A stretch of 64,000 nt of DNA from an uncultured Lachnospiraceae bacterium (GTDB taxonomy: Bacteria; Bacillota; Clostridia; Lachnospirales; Lachnospiraceae), in contig CACXFV010000072.1 in assembly GCA_902767015.1 (NCBI GenBank), forward strand, positions 1 through 64,000. Direction: 5' to 3'. The position numbers and the translations under genes were made by a program. The notes below the pieces were generated by a model. It saw nothing but the letters and a program-made list of their open reading frames with translations, made no database searches and was not told the origin of the DNA. Below are positions 19,801 to 27,801 of this stretch, piece after piece (the stretch's first letter is position 1; every line of letters begins with the position of its first letter).

Positions 19801-20110
19801 ATATGGCGGCGATGAATTTTTGGTGGTTCTCAATAATATTACAAAAGAAAAGGCAAAACAGGTTGCAGAGGAAATCTATGAGGCGATGAGTGATGGCTTT
19901 GTGCCGATTGTCAGGCAGCATATGAAGAAGGAGATAGAGGTGCCGAGGAATAAATATGTATCCTGCTCCATCGGTATTGCCTTTTCAAAAGACGGTAAAG
20001 GTGACAGTATCGGAGAGGCATTAAAAAATGCAGATAAGGCACTCTACTTTATGAAGCGGGGCACTAAGGGTAATTATATCTTCTGGGAGGATATCAATGA
20101 AGCAAAGTAA
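16802..20110 (+). CDS. Large TPR-GAF-GGDEF diguanylate cyclase
   Basis: About 1102 residues, cytoplasmic, no membrane segments. The C-terminal GGDEF domain is intact (ITDMLTGLYNRQ, YADLDNFKYYND, RYGGDEFLVVL near residue 1000) and should make c-di-GMP. The inhibitory RxxD site is missing (SKNI in its place). Upstream is a GAF-like region (about 770-930), a long TPR-type helical array (about 290-700), and an N-terminal part reminiscent of a degenerate P-loop/STAND ATPase without a Walker A. The TTG at 16802 is chosen because AGGGGGT stands just before it; the TTG at 16781 has no such site. The 3' end overlaps the capA-like gene by 14 nt. Confidence 0.88.
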   Translation: MNHATYIQNLFYSFLQKSDKTSGKVMFIKHYNTLQLNLEDIEKIIGEEYKEGLLYHRFSKNDIKEPYEPFMNGIRYYYQKFFSDSMTVEDFLNNCEVYSLHRDIFSSYMTTGFAKRNEKIIVSETAFETKKFMESIINCYNFVSTKAEILMIFNRFEFAGLSTLKFIRQLIENVSLCNIKFMVVYNEKNQPLAYADEEFDGIIGLADNRGILFEWENEDEVTVNDYHSTFIPNRRYFGEYIRKINNLYYMLAIDDAQYYINLIDKRLVEDKLVVDKADMFRLYEYASLCFMLKGDINTSMLMSEKLLLLYDKNTDLMSDYRYNYICGQIQMSLVQSDLTKKYASKCYGIAEQLQDEKLIFLAEVLHQGSQFCGWRDVFSVDFNMVKIQDGMIEKFRKHRFFNTLAYYLIFGYDNDDETVKKMADGILSETYKEAIRIGKELGNTCFLLSAYTKYIIMFTERGYHKNALKFYDEKFKILSNEHNERRKAHLLLGMGYSSIVGEEYSKASSSFMEAIDILYKLRNPEEIAEALYNMAENSICAEDYVSAVEYMTAVLKILDNLGMETIQICNASKLHGLLALAYYKAGNEYKCYKEVGNLETLISHFINSDGSEQDYYRWDEDLFLYYMFTAILEKNSEDYENAGKHFERAMMHFKNCISVAFYAITTFISEYYDYYIKINNSDKAFEILDFGRQYCNENGYFMKAKRLLMIAENKNFTVNYLPTDFGETTIDDLVQLAYNVGKENQLYDSKKDIRFLSMWQEMLNRDDLKYEDIINNSMATLQKNFNLDQILFIEVNKHGTKTIYQDVVVKDEIDYDEIVEFFKMRKTGFIANRNSKNIVEYDKITNLFDRSRLVTIVGIPVYNDNNISNVFIGLVNMHRNFRHNRILMDEERLMIMKTAIIQLTTGIERIKNKQKIVEINQKLNELAITDMLTGLYNRQGLAKLIEQFSNLNNTVAILYADLDNFKYYNDTFGHDVGDVILKEFARVISDMSKNIGYAVRYGGDEFLVVLNNITKEKAKQVAEEIYEAMSDGFVPIVRQHMKKEIEVPRNKYVSCSIGIAFSKDGKGDSIGEALKNADKALYFMKRGTKGNYIFWEDINEAK

Positions 20111-21572
20111 TAGCATTATTGTTATGGGGATAGTGCTATGTGTGATATTGGGACTTTTGGTAATTTGGAAGGAAAATTCAGGTGGCGATGCTGCCGCTAA
20201 GACACACGACCTACAGGAAGAGAAAAATGACAGTATCGATGATAAAGACAGAGAAGAGGGCAACATTGATATAAATACCAATGATATCAATATCAATGAA
20301 ACAAATAGCAATGATATAAAAGATAGTGATTCAAAAGAAAAGGCGGAAAAAGCAGCTGCTGAAAATAGGGATATTGCGGTAGAGAAGTTGTCCTATTATC
20401 AGCAGTATCTTTCGGGGCTTGGCAGTGATAAGACACTGATGGAGTTCGTCAATCACTTGGAGGAAAGATATGGCGAAGAGGTGGTTAAAAAGCTGGCAGA
20501 GGATGACGGAACCTGTGATATTAAAAAAGCATTTTATGAGATGACAGGGAATTCTGTATTTGTTGAATTGGATGAATTTTTGGGAAATGGAGACTATCGT
20601 TTTACCATAGATTCGGAGCAGTCAGATGCCCGCATTACCTTTGCCGGTGATGTATGCCTTGAGGAGGATGGTTTTGTGATTGACCATTATGATACCACTG
20701 CGGGTCTTAGTGAATGTATCAGTCCTTCCATTCTTGCATATACCAATGCCGCCGATGTTTTCATGTTGAATAATGAATTTTCTTTCAGCGACAGAGGAGA
20801 ACCTTTGAGGGGAAAAATGTATACTTTTCGGGCTATGCCTGAAAGAGTCTCCATACTAAAAGAATTGGGAACAGATGTTGTATCGCTGGCAAATAATCAT
20901 GTGTATGATTACGGACCGGAAGCATTCAGTGATACGATTTCCTGCCTTGATAGGGCAGGGATTGTTCATGTGGGTGGAGGTAATAATCAGGCAGAGGCGG
21001 AAAAAGTTGCTTATCTGAATGTAAACGGTATAAAAATTGGTATTATATCGGCAAGCCGGGCGGAAAAGATACGATATACGCCTCAGGCAGGGCAAGACAC
21101 ACCGGGAATCTTTCTGATGTATGAACCGGAGCGATTTTTGACGCTGACAAGGAATGCTTCTGAATGCTGTGATTATCTGGTGGCGTTTATCCACTGGGGA
21201 ACAGAGGACAGTCGGTACTATGAAGCTTATCAGCATGATCTGGCAAAAAATATTTTTGATGCCGGCGCAGATATCATTATCGGTGCACATCCCCATGTAC
21301 TTCAAGGGATGGAGTATATCGACGGAAAACCTGTTATATACAGTCTTGGGGATTTTTGGTTCAACGGTGAGACGAAGTATACGACATTTGTTGCGATTGA
21401 CATCGGTGTAGACAGATTGAATAGTGTCAGGGTATTTCCATGTCTGCAGAGCAATTACACAACGACCTTGATAGAGGAAGAAAGTGAAAAGCTTGCCTTC
21501 ATGCAATATCTGAGAGGCTTATCAGCCTCCTTGAGTATCAGTGATGAGGGTATCCTCATTCCGAGTGAATGA
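20097..21572 (+). CDS. CapA-family protein (poly-gamma-glutamate capsule type metallophosphatase fold)
   Basis: A 491-residue protein with an N-terminal membrane anchor (about 5-23), a charged Asp/Asn-rich spacer, and a CapA domain from about residue 178. The markers are FAGDVCLE, LNNEFSF, TDVVSLANNHVYDYG, VAFIHWGTE and IIIGAHPHVLQGME, the conserved Asp/Asn/His metal positions of the family. CapA proteins act outside the membrane in poly-gamma-glutamate or related polymer metabolism. No capB/capC partners are nearby, so the role may differ. The start overlaps the cyclase end by 14 nt, indicating translational coupling. Confidence 0.88.
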   Translation: MKQSNSIIVMGIVLCVILGLLVIWKENSGGDAAAKTHDLQEEKNDSIDDKDREEGNIDINTNDININETNSNDIKDSDSKEKAEKAAAENRDIAVEKLSYYQQYLSGLGSDKTLMEFVNHLEERYGEEVVKKLAEDDGTCDIKKAFYEMTGNSVFVELDEFLGNGDYRFTIDSEQSDARITFAGDVCLEEDGFVIDHYDTTAGLSECISPSILAYTNAADVFMLNNEFSFSDRGEPLRGKMYTFRAMPERVSILKELGTDVVSLANNHVYDYGPEAFSDTISCLDRAGIVHVGGGNNQAEAEKVAYLNVNGIKIGIISASRAEKIRYTPQAGQDTPGIFLMYEPERFLTLTRNASECCDYLVAFIHWGTEDSRYYEAYQHDLAKNIFDAGADIIIGAHPHVLQGMEYIDGKPVIYSLGDFWFNGETKYTTFVAIDIGVDRLNSVRVFPCLQSNYTTTLIEEESEKLAFMQYLRGLSASLSISDEGILIPSE

Positions 21573-21636
21573 AGTGAAATATGAAAGTGAAAGATAGAGG
21601 CGGAATACCGGTAAACGTTTATGGCTGAATTATGAA

Positions 21637-21664
21637 AAAAGTGCGCGATGGCGCACTTTTTTTG
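21637..21664 (+). terminator. Terminator after the GH25/c-di-GMP/CapA unit
   Basis: AAAAGTGCGC (21637-21646), loop GATG, GCGCACTTTT (21651-21660) and further T. It is a compact GC stem with a T-tract. Confidence 0.9.
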
Positions 21665-21671
21665 ATTGGAG

Positions 21672-21700
21672 TCATATTTCATGGAAGCTTGTCATATATT
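21672..21700 (+). promoter_or_regulatory. Sigma-E-type (mother-cell) promoter of the spoIIIA operon
   Basis: TCATATT (21672-21678) fits the -35 consensus KMATATT. After 14 nt CATATATT (21693-21700) fits CATACANT with one mismatch. The spacing is right for sigma-E, and spoIIIA is a known sigma-E operon in Bacillus and clostridia. Confidence 0.65.
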
Positions 21701-21744
21701 TATGAAAAGACTGAAGAACAGGAAAGTGAGGGGAAATGTGACAG

Positions 21745-22725
21745 GTGGATAGAGCGGACAGTGTTTTAAATCTGTTTTCAGTAACCTTAAGAGAAATGTT
21801 TGTCGCTGCGGACATCAATTTTGAAAAGCTGATGGAGATACGGCTTAGAAGCGGACAACCACTTCTGTTGATGTATGACGGGAGAGAATATTATCTCAGT
21901 CAAAAAGGAGAAATGATGTTATGTACTCATCAGGAATCCGTCACTCTGACAAATCCATATCTCATCCGTCAAAAGGAGATACAGGAGACCCTTTCCTATG
22001 TCAGTAAATATTCGATGTATGCCTTTGAGGAAGAAATCAGACAGGGATATATTACGGTTTACGGCGGACACAGGGTCGGTATCTGCGGACAGGCGGTTAT
22101 GGAGGAGGGAAAAGTCAAAACAATCCGATATGTATCCTTTATTAATATCAGAATCGCTCATCAGGTAAGAAAATGTTCGGACCACATTATGAAATATCTC
22201 TATCGGGAAAGGGAGGCAGTGTATAATACTCTTATCCTGTCGCCTCCCATGTGTGGAAAGACCACGCTCCTTCGGGATATCATCCGCAACATTAGTAATG
22301 GCATATCGGGGAGAGAGGGAATGAATGTGGGACTTGCTGATGAGAGAAGCGAAATAGCGGCAGCCTACAGAGGGATTCCACAGAATGATGTGGGAATCCG
22401 GACCGATGTACTGGACGCGATGCCAAAAACCTATGGCATTATGATGTTAATCAGGACCATGTCCCCCAGAGTAATTGCTGTGGATGAGATTGGCTCTGAT
22501 GCTGACGCAAGGGCTATCCTGTATGGTGTTCACTGTGGCTGCCGTTTTATTGGGACAATACATGGTGATTCCGTAGAAGAAATCAGGAATAAAGAGTACA
22601 TGAAGCTGATGCTTGAGGAGGGAATTTTTCAGAGATTTATTATAATGAGGAGGAATGATAAGGGTGAGAGAAGAGTACAGATTTATAATGAAAGATGGGA
22701 GAACATTAAGGAAGCGATGGTATGA
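21745..22725 (+). CDS. spoIIIAA: Stage III sporulation protein AA (secretion ATPase)
   Basis: A 326-residue ATPase related to type II/IV secretion ATPases that powers the mother cell-to-forespore feeding-tube channel. Walker A is LSPPMCGKTTLLRD with Lys about residue 172; the Walker B region is RVIAVDEIGSDADA, followed by GTIHGDS. It begins with GTG at 21745 behind GAGGGG; no better ATG exists because an ATG just upstream is followed at once by a stop. First gene of a complete spoIIIAA-AH run. Confidence 0.95.
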   Translation: MDRADSVLNLFSVTLREMFVAADINFEKLMEIRLRSGQPLLLMYDGREYYLSQKGEMMLCTHQESVTLTNPYLIRQKEIQETLSYVSKYSMYAFEEEIRQGYITVYGGHRVGICGQAVMEEGKVKTIRYVSFINIRIAHQVRKCSDHIMKYLYREREAVYNTLILSPPMCGKTTLLRDIIRNISNGISGREGMNVGLADERSEIAAAYRGIPQNDVGIRTDVLDAMPKTYGIMMLIRTMSPRVIAVDEIGSDADARAILYGVHCGCRFIGTIHGDSVEEIRNKEYMKLMLEEGIFQRFIIMRRNDKGERRVQIYNERWENIKEAMV

Positions 22726-22728
22726 GTC

Positions 22729-23247
22729 ATGGTAAAGCTGTTGGGAGCGCTTCTGGTGATTCTGGCCGGAACGGGCATTGGATTTAAGGCAAGTGACAAT
22801 CTGTGTCAGCAACAGGATATGCTGAAAAAACTTAAGAAAATGATTATCCTCCTTCGGGGAGAGATAAAATACAACAACACCTATATTAGTCAGGCATTTG
22901 AAAATGTATCAGACAAAATAGCAGCCCCTTACAAAGGATTCCTCCTGTATCTTGCCGCGAGGCTTGATGAAAATTGCGGAAAACCCTTTTCGCAGCTGTG
23001 GCGGGAGGCGGTGGAGGTGAAGTTAAAGGATTGCGGACTTGTGAAGCATCAGCTGCAAAAAATTTGTGAGCTTGGTGACATACTGGGTTTTCTTGACAAA
23101 GAGATGCAGCTTGCCGCTTTTGACCTTTTTACAGAGCAGTTAGAGGCAATGCTTGAGGAAAATTCCCTGAAGATGAAGGATAACAGCCGGTTGTATAAGT
23201 GTCTGGGATTTATGGGAGGCATACTGGTGGTGTTGGTCATCACCTAG
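22729..23247 (+). CDS. spoIIIAB: Stage III sporulation protein AB
   Basis: A 172-residue protein with an N-terminal membrane segment (LLGALLVILAGTGIGF) and a closing one (GGILVVLVIT). The body is helical with the family features KLKKMIILLRGEIKYN and GDILGFLDKEMQ. It is related to GspF-like platform proteins. The ATG lies 3 nt after the spoIIIAA stop. Confidence 0.93.
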   Translation: MVKLLGALLVILAGTGIGFKASDNLCQQQDMLKKLKKMIILLRGEIKYNNTYISQAFENVSDKIAAPYKGFLLYLAARLDENCGKPFSQLWREAVEVKLKDCGLVKHQLQKICELGDILGFLDKEMQLAAFDLFTEQLEAMLEENSLKMKDNSRLYKCLGFMGGILVVLVIT

Positions 23248-23284
23248 TACACCGAATGTGTCAGTGAATTAATATTCGGTGTAC
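23247..23284 (+). repeat. Strong hairpin between spoIIIAB and spoIIIAC
   Basis: GTACACCGAAT (23247-23257) pairs perfectly with ATTCGGTGTAC (23274-23284) around a 16-nt loop, starting at the last base of the spoIIIAB stop. No T-run follows, so it looks like an mRNA stabiliser or processing site and not a terminator. Confidence 0.6.
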
Positions 23285-23324
23285 CGGGTAACAGAATACT
23301 ATTTTAGGGGAGAATAAAGGGAAT

Positions 23325-23519
23325 ATGGATATTAATATTATATTTAAAATTGCGGCAGTAGGAATCATTGTATCTGTCATTAGTCAGATATTGAAACACA
23401 GTGGGCGGGAGGAGCATGCATTTTTAGCCAGTCTGGCAGGTCTGATACTGGTGCTGTACTGGATTGTACCCTACATATATGATCTGTTTGAGACGGTAAA
23501 ATCCTTGTTTACGCTGTAG
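23325..23519 (+). CDS. spoIIIAC: Stage III sporulation protein AC
   Basis: A 64-residue membrane protein of two helices (IIFKIAAVGIIVSVISQIL and FLASLAGLILVLYWIVPYI), the size and pattern of SpoIIIAC. RBS AAAGGG precedes the ATG. Confidence 0.93.
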   Translation: MDINIIFKIAAVGIIVSVISQILKHSGREEHAFLASLAGLILVLYWIVPYIYDLFETVKSLFTL

Positions 23520-23588
23520 CGGAAACAGTATTTTCAAACTATTTATGGGACCGGTATCAGGATTTGCGATAGCGTGGAGGTGTAAAAA

Positions 23589-23972
23589 TTGTCAGTCATA
23601 AAGATTTCAATACTTGGTATGATTACGGTATTAATGGTGCTGCAGTTTAAGGAGACAAAAAGTGAATACGGTACCATGATTATGCTGGTTGCCTCTGTGT
23701 TGATTTTCGGCTTTGGAATATCAAAAATCAGGCAGATTATAGAGTTAATCAACAGTGTAAAAAGTGATTTTGGCATTGCATCGGGATATATCGGTGTGAT
23801 GATTAAAATAGTCGGAATTTCCTATGTCTGTGAATTTTCAGCAGATATATGCAGAGACAGCGGAATGTCAACGTTGGCGAATCAGATACAGATTTTTGGT
23901 AAATTATCCATATTTGTCACAGGGATTCCGATATTTGTGCAATTGCTTGAGGCAATCGGTACCTTACTATAG
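23589..23972 (+). CDS. spoIIIAD: Stage III sporulation protein AD
   Basis: A 127-residue membrane protein with the SpoIIIAD pattern of several helices and the segments FGFGISKIRQIIELI and VCEFSADICRDSGMSTLANQ. It starts at TTG 23589 with GGAGGTGT upstream; there is no ATG at a suitable place. With AC and AE it forms the membrane part of the channel. Confidence 0.92.
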   Translation: MSVIKISILGMITVLMVLQFKETKSEYGTMIMLVASVLIFGFGISKIRQIIELINSVKSDFGIASGYIGVMIKIVGISYVCEFSADICRDSGMSTLANQIQIFGKLSIFVTGIPIFVQLLEAIGTLL

Positions 23973-24024
23973 GAGGTACAGCAGTATCGTAAGTGCTATC
24001 TGCGATATGCAGGAGGGGGTGTAA

Positions 24025-25155
24025 ATGCAAAAAACAATATTTATATTGCCGGTCATTTTTATGCTGCTTGCGAATGTGGTACACATGTCCGGCAAAGCTT
24101 CTGTTTCCGGGACAGACGATATCACGGAAGACATAGAGCAATACTTTGATTTTGAAGATATAGAACAACTTTTGGAAGGAAAAGAGGAAAGTGTAAATTT
24201 TACGGAAATCGTCAAAGCATTTGCAAAGGGAGATACGAAAAGCGGTGCTGATAAATTTGTGGATATTATCAGGAAGAATCTGTTTCTTGAGCTGTCGGTC
24301 AATAAAGAGGCAATCCGAAAAATACTGGCACTTGCATTTGTCACGGCACTTTTTTCTAATTTTGCAGGCATCTTTAAGAATAGTCAGGTGTCAGATATGG
24401 GATTTTTGATATGCTATGTTGCCATTATGACATATCTGCTGGGTTCCTTTGCGGCGCTGTCCTATATCGCTTACGAGGTAATGAAAAACACGGCAGATTT
24501 TATGCAGGCACTATTACCGGTATATGCGGTGTCAGTAGGGGTGAGCGATGGACAGGCAAATGCCGCCTCCTACTATGAGATGGCACTGGGGGTGATAGGC
24601 ATTGCCGAATTTGTGTCAATAAAGCTGTTATTTCCGGCAATCAATATTTATACGGGGTTATCGATGGTAAACCATCTCGGTAAAGAAGACTACCTCTCCA
24701 AAACCTGCGATTTGATTAAAAGTGTGGTGAATTTTTCGGTTAAGACAATGCTTACGATTGTTATGGGACTCAATATCATACAAAAGATGTTTTCACCATT
24801 GTCCGGTGGCATCGGAGGAAATGCCGCCAGAAATGTGATTAATACCATATCAGGAATTTCATTGGCGGGAAATGGCATTGCCGAGCTGCTATATGGAACA
24901 GGAAGAATTGTGAAAAGTACCATAGGAGGCGCGGGGGTTGTAGTCTTGTGTGTGATAATGCTGGTTCCGCTGATTAAAATGATAGTGTTTGTCTTGTCCT
25001 ACCAGTTGTCGGGTGCTATCGTGCAGCCGGTTTCAGATAAAAGAATTACCAAGTGCATCACTTGTGTCAACGAAGGGGCTGTCATGCTGTTACATGTCGT
25101 ATTTGCCGTCATGCTGATGTTTGTTGTCACGATTGCCATTATATGTATCGGTTAG
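24025..25155 (+). CDS. spoIIIAE: Stage III sporulation protein AE
   Basis: A 376-residue polytopic protein with an N-terminal signal peptide (about 1-25), an acidic extracytoplasmic stretch, and seven or so helices from about residue 95. SpoIIIAE signatures include GDTKSGADKFVDIIRKN and SGISLAGNGIAELLYGTG. RBS AGGAGGGGGTG precedes the ATG. Confidence 0.94.
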   Translation: MQKTIFILPVIFMLLANVVHMSGKASVSGTDDITEDIEQYFDFEDIEQLLEGKEESVNFTEIVKAFAKGDTKSGADKFVDIIRKNLFLELSVNKEAIRKILALAFVTALFSNFAGIFKNSQVSDMGFLICYVAIMTYLLGSFAALSYIAYEVMKNTADFMQALLPVYAVSVGVSDGQANAASYYEMALGVIGIAEFVSIKLLFPAINIYTGLSMVNHLGKEDYLSKTCDLIKSVVNFSVKTMLTIVMGLNIIQKMFSPLSGGIGGNAARNVINTISGISLAGNGIAELLYGTGRIVKSTIGGAGVVVLCVIMLVPLIKMIVFVLSYQLSGAIVQPVSDKRITKCITCVNEGAVMLLHVVFAVMLMFVVTIAIICIG

Positions 25156-25226
25156 AGGCCGCAACATATTTTCCGTTGCATGGAAACCGCTGTTATAAAC
25201 CGTTATGTTAAAGGGAGGAGGATGAC

Positions 25227-25775
25227 ATGAGTGTCATTAAGGAAATCGCTATTTTTTTAATGATAACAGATTTGCTTTATATCATGATGAATCATGAGAG
25301 CTATCAAAAGTATCTGAAAATATTCTCAGGTCTTATATTAATCTTAATGATTATCAGACTGGTCACAGGCTTTCTGTCCGGCCATGAGCTTGAGGAGGAA
25401 ATAGAAGACAGGCTGATGGAATATAGTATTGTGGAAGTGGACAAATCACTTGATAATGTGGAACAAAATGCCGGTGATACCATGAAAAGTATTTATGAGG
25501 AAAAAACCTCAAAAAATATAAAGGCTTATCTGGAAGCGAATGACATTGACATAGAAGAGGTAACTGTTGAATTTGAGGTGACAGAAAGCGCTCTTGAATT
25601 TAAAAATGTGACAATTACGCCCGCGTCATGGAAGGTGTCAGAGAACGATTGGGAAGAGATTGCACAGGCTTCCTCAAACCGTCATATTTCAGAACTTAAG
25701 AGAGATTATATCTGTAAGCTGTTAGAAGACAGGTATGAAATTGACAGAGAATGTATTGAGTTTAATGATTTTTAA
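25227..25775 (+). CDS. spoIIIAF: Stage III sporulation protein AF
   Basis: A 182-residue protein with two N-terminal membrane helices (IAIFLMITDLLYIMM and IFSGLILILMIIRLVTGF) and a soluble extracytoplasmic domain, as in SpoIIIAF. Preceded by GGGAGGAGG. Confidence 0.9.
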   Translation: MSVIKEIAIFLMITDLLYIMMNHESYQKYLKIFSGLILILMIIRLVTGFLSGHELEEEIEDRLMEYSIVEVDKSLDNVEQNAGDTMKSIYEEKTSKNIKAYLEANDIDIEEVTVEFEVTESALEFKNVTITPASWKVSENDWEEIAQASSNRHISELKRDYICKLLEDRYEIDRECIEFNDF

Positions 25776-25802
25776 CTGCAGCAGGCAGGAGGTAACGGAC
25801 TG

Positions 25803-26438
25803 ATGGAGGATAATAAAAGAAATATCGACAGTATTCCTTCTAAGAAGGAGAACCGGATTTTTGACGAAAAGCAGTCAGGAGTGAAGAAACTGATTCAGAA
25901 TATCGGAATGGATAAGCTTCTGATACTGGCACTCTGTGGCATTTTGCTGATTATCATATCTATTCCCGCCGGGGAGAAAAAGAAAACCACAAAAAAAACA
26001 AGTGAGAGTGCAAAGGAGGAGGTGGTGACCATTTCTTATGATGATTATTGCACAAGGTTAGAAAACCGTGTGGAAAATCTGTTAACGAAGATGGAGGGGG
26101 TGAGTAATGTAAAGGTAATGATTACATTAAAAGCATCCAAGGAGGAAATTGTGCTGACGGAGGCATCCTATGAACAGAATGACAGAAAGGAGAACAGAGA
26201 CGGTGCTGTTGTCAGTGAAGAAAACACTTATAAGAATCAATCGGTGGTAGTGTACGAGAAGGATGCAAAAGGCAATACCATACCCTATGTTGTGAAAGAA
26301 AATATGCCACAGATAGAGGGAATTGCCGTAGTAGCCAAGGGAGGGGATAATCCGGAGAATATTTTAAAGATAACTGATGCACTTTTGGCATTATTTAATG
26401 TAGACGCGCATAAAATATCAGTAATCGGAATGCGATAG
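25803..26438 (+). CDS. spoIIIAG: Stage III sporulation protein AG
   Basis: A 211-residue protein with a cytoplasmic N-terminus, one membrane helix (LLILALCGILLIIISIPAG, about 36-54) and an extracytoplasmic ring-forming domain (MEGVSNVKVMITLKASKEE; PQIEGIAVVAKGGDNP), typical of SpoIIIAG. RBS AGGAGGT precedes the ATG. Confidence 0.94.
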   Translation: MEDNKRNIDSIPSKKENRIFDEKQSGVKKLIQNIGMDKLLILALCGILLIIISIPAGEKKKTTKKTSESAKEEVVTISYDDYCTRLENRVENLLTKMEGVSNVKVMITLKASKEEIVLTEASYEQNDRKENRDGAVVSEENTYKNQSVVVYEKDAKGNTIPYVVKENMPQIEGIAVVAKGGDNPENILKITDALLALFNVDAHKISVIGMR

Positions 26439-26466
26439 TCGCTAAAAAAAGTTTATGGAGGTAACA

Positions 26467-27195
26467 TTGAAAGGCATAGTTAAGAAAAATCAAATTATTA
26501 TTACGGCACTTGCGATTTTAATCGCAGTGGCAGGGTATCTGAATTACAGTGAGAAAAATATCAGGAATATGACAGGAAAAGAAAAGGAAGCATCTGAAAC
26601 AATCAGTGATTCTGCAGCTTCCAATAATGCTTCTGAACAGTTAAAGGAGTTTGAGGAGGATACACTGTTAGAGGGAACAGACGATATTGTGAGCAATGAT
26701 GGGGAGGACAATAATGAGGAAGTGGCAGGTGAAGTGACAAACGATACAGATACGGCATCCGAAAATGACGGCGGGGATGACACCATAAAAGAGACAGATA
26801 TCGACGAAGTACCGGGAACGGCAGTCCTTACCAATGTGGGTACATTTTCTGCCAACGCCAGATTAAAGAGAGAACAATTAAGGGCTAAGAATAAAGAGAC
26901 ACTGATGAATATGATTAACAGCAGCAACCTGTCGGAAGAGCAGAAGAACGATATTACCAATGAGATGATACATATTACAAGGACTGCCGAACTTGAAAAT
27001 GAGATTGAAACACTTCTTGAGGCAAAGGGTTTTTCAGGTACAGTGGTCAGCATTACCGACGATAATGTGGATGTGGTTGTCAATATGACAGATGTGGGTG
27101 ATGAAGGAAGAGCAAAAATAGAAGATGTGGTGAAGAGAAAAACCAATATTCCTGCTTCCAGTATTGTGATAACTCCTATTAGTGTTGAAAATTAG
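26467..27195 (+). CDS. spoIIIAH: Stage III sporulation protein AH
   Basis: About 242 residues with an N-terminal membrane helix (IIITALAILIAVAGYL), a long acidic low-complexity linker, and the conserved C-terminal domain (LKREQLRAKNKETL; ETLLEAKGFSGTVVSI) that meets SpoIIQ or its clostridial counterpart across the septum. TTG at 26467 follows GGAGGT and yields the usual (M)KGIVKKNQ start. The in-frame ATG at 26455 would place that RBS inside the gene, so it is less likely. Confidence 0.92.
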   Translation: MKGIVKKNQIIITALAILIAVAGYLNYSEKNIRNMTGKEKEASETISDSAASNNASEQLKEFEEDTLLEGTDDIVSNDGEDNNEEVAGEVTNDTDTASENDGGDDTIKETDIDEVPGTAVLTNVGTFSANARLKREQLRAKNKETLMNMINSSNLSEEQKNDITNEMIHITRTAELENEIETLLEAKGFSGTVVSITDDNVDVVVNMTDVGDEGRAKIEDVVKRKTNIPASSIVITPISVEN

Positions 27196-27286
27196 TTGCA
27201 ATTATTAACGATTTTGATATAATAAACATTAGTATGGACAAAATAATACTATGTACATTGATATGCACATGTGATTGGAGGAAGAC

Positions 27287-27667
27287 ATGGAAGAGAACAG
27301 AAATATACACACAATACATGATGATGGTAAGATTGGAGAAGTCAGCATTGCAGATGATGTTGTTGCCATCATTGCGGGGCTTGCTGCCACAGAGACAGAC
27401 GGTGTTTCTGCAATGTCAGGTAATATAACGAATGAACTTGTTGCTAAGTTAGGAATGAAGAACTTATCAAAGGGTGTAAAGGCAGTTGTGACAGATGAGG
27501 GTGTCACGGTGGATTTAACACTGAATGTCAGATTCGGCGTCAGCATCAAAGAGGTGTCTTTGAAGGTTCAGGAAAAGGTGAAGAGTGCCATTGAGACAAT
27601 GACAGGCTTAGAAGTGATATGTGTTAATATAAGAGTAGCGAATATTACAGTAGAGCAGAATGATTAA
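27287..27667 (+). CDS. Asp23/Gls24 family envelope stress response protein
   Basis: A 126-residue Asp23/Gls24 (YloU-like) protein. Family features are GEVSIADDVVAIIAGLAATE near residue 18 and NVRFGVSIKEVSLKVQEKVK. It probably binds the membrane periphery and helps envelope homeostasis. The ATG at 27287 follows GGAGGAAG; the upstream TTG at 27275 is ignored. It sits between spoIIIAH and nusB, its normal place in clostridia. Confidence 0.92.
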   Translation: MEENRNIHTIHDDGKIGEVSIADDVVAIIAGLAATETDGVSAMSGNITNELVAKLGMKNLSKGVKAVVTDEGVTVDLTLNVRFGVSIKEVSLKVQEKVKSAIETMTGLEVICVNIRVANITVEQND

Positions 27668-27675
27668 TGATGATA

Positions 27676-27704
27676 TGACAGGGTGCCTTACAGGCATCCT
27701 GTCA
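27676..27704 (+). repeat. Hairpin between asp23-like gene and nusB
   Basis: TGACAGGGTGCC (27676-27687), loop TTACA, GGCATCCTGTCA (27693-27704) with one G-T pair. No clear T-tract follows, so termination would be weak. Confidence 0.5.
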
Positions 27705-27801
27705 GTGATGTTATTGTGCCGTGCCTGCATAACATTCACAGTAGTGACACGATTGCGAATATCCGCACGTAAATTATAGATAACAGGAGTTGTATTGTTT
27801 T

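Noticed and set aside
20856..21506. 216-codon minus-strand ORF
   Set aside because: It is antisense to well-conserved CapA motifs; the product shows no domain and no RBS was seen.
26544..27146. 200-codon minus-strand ORF
   Set aside because: It is the complement of the acidic, Glu/Asp-rich spoIIIAH linker, giving an artificial Ser/Val-rich product.
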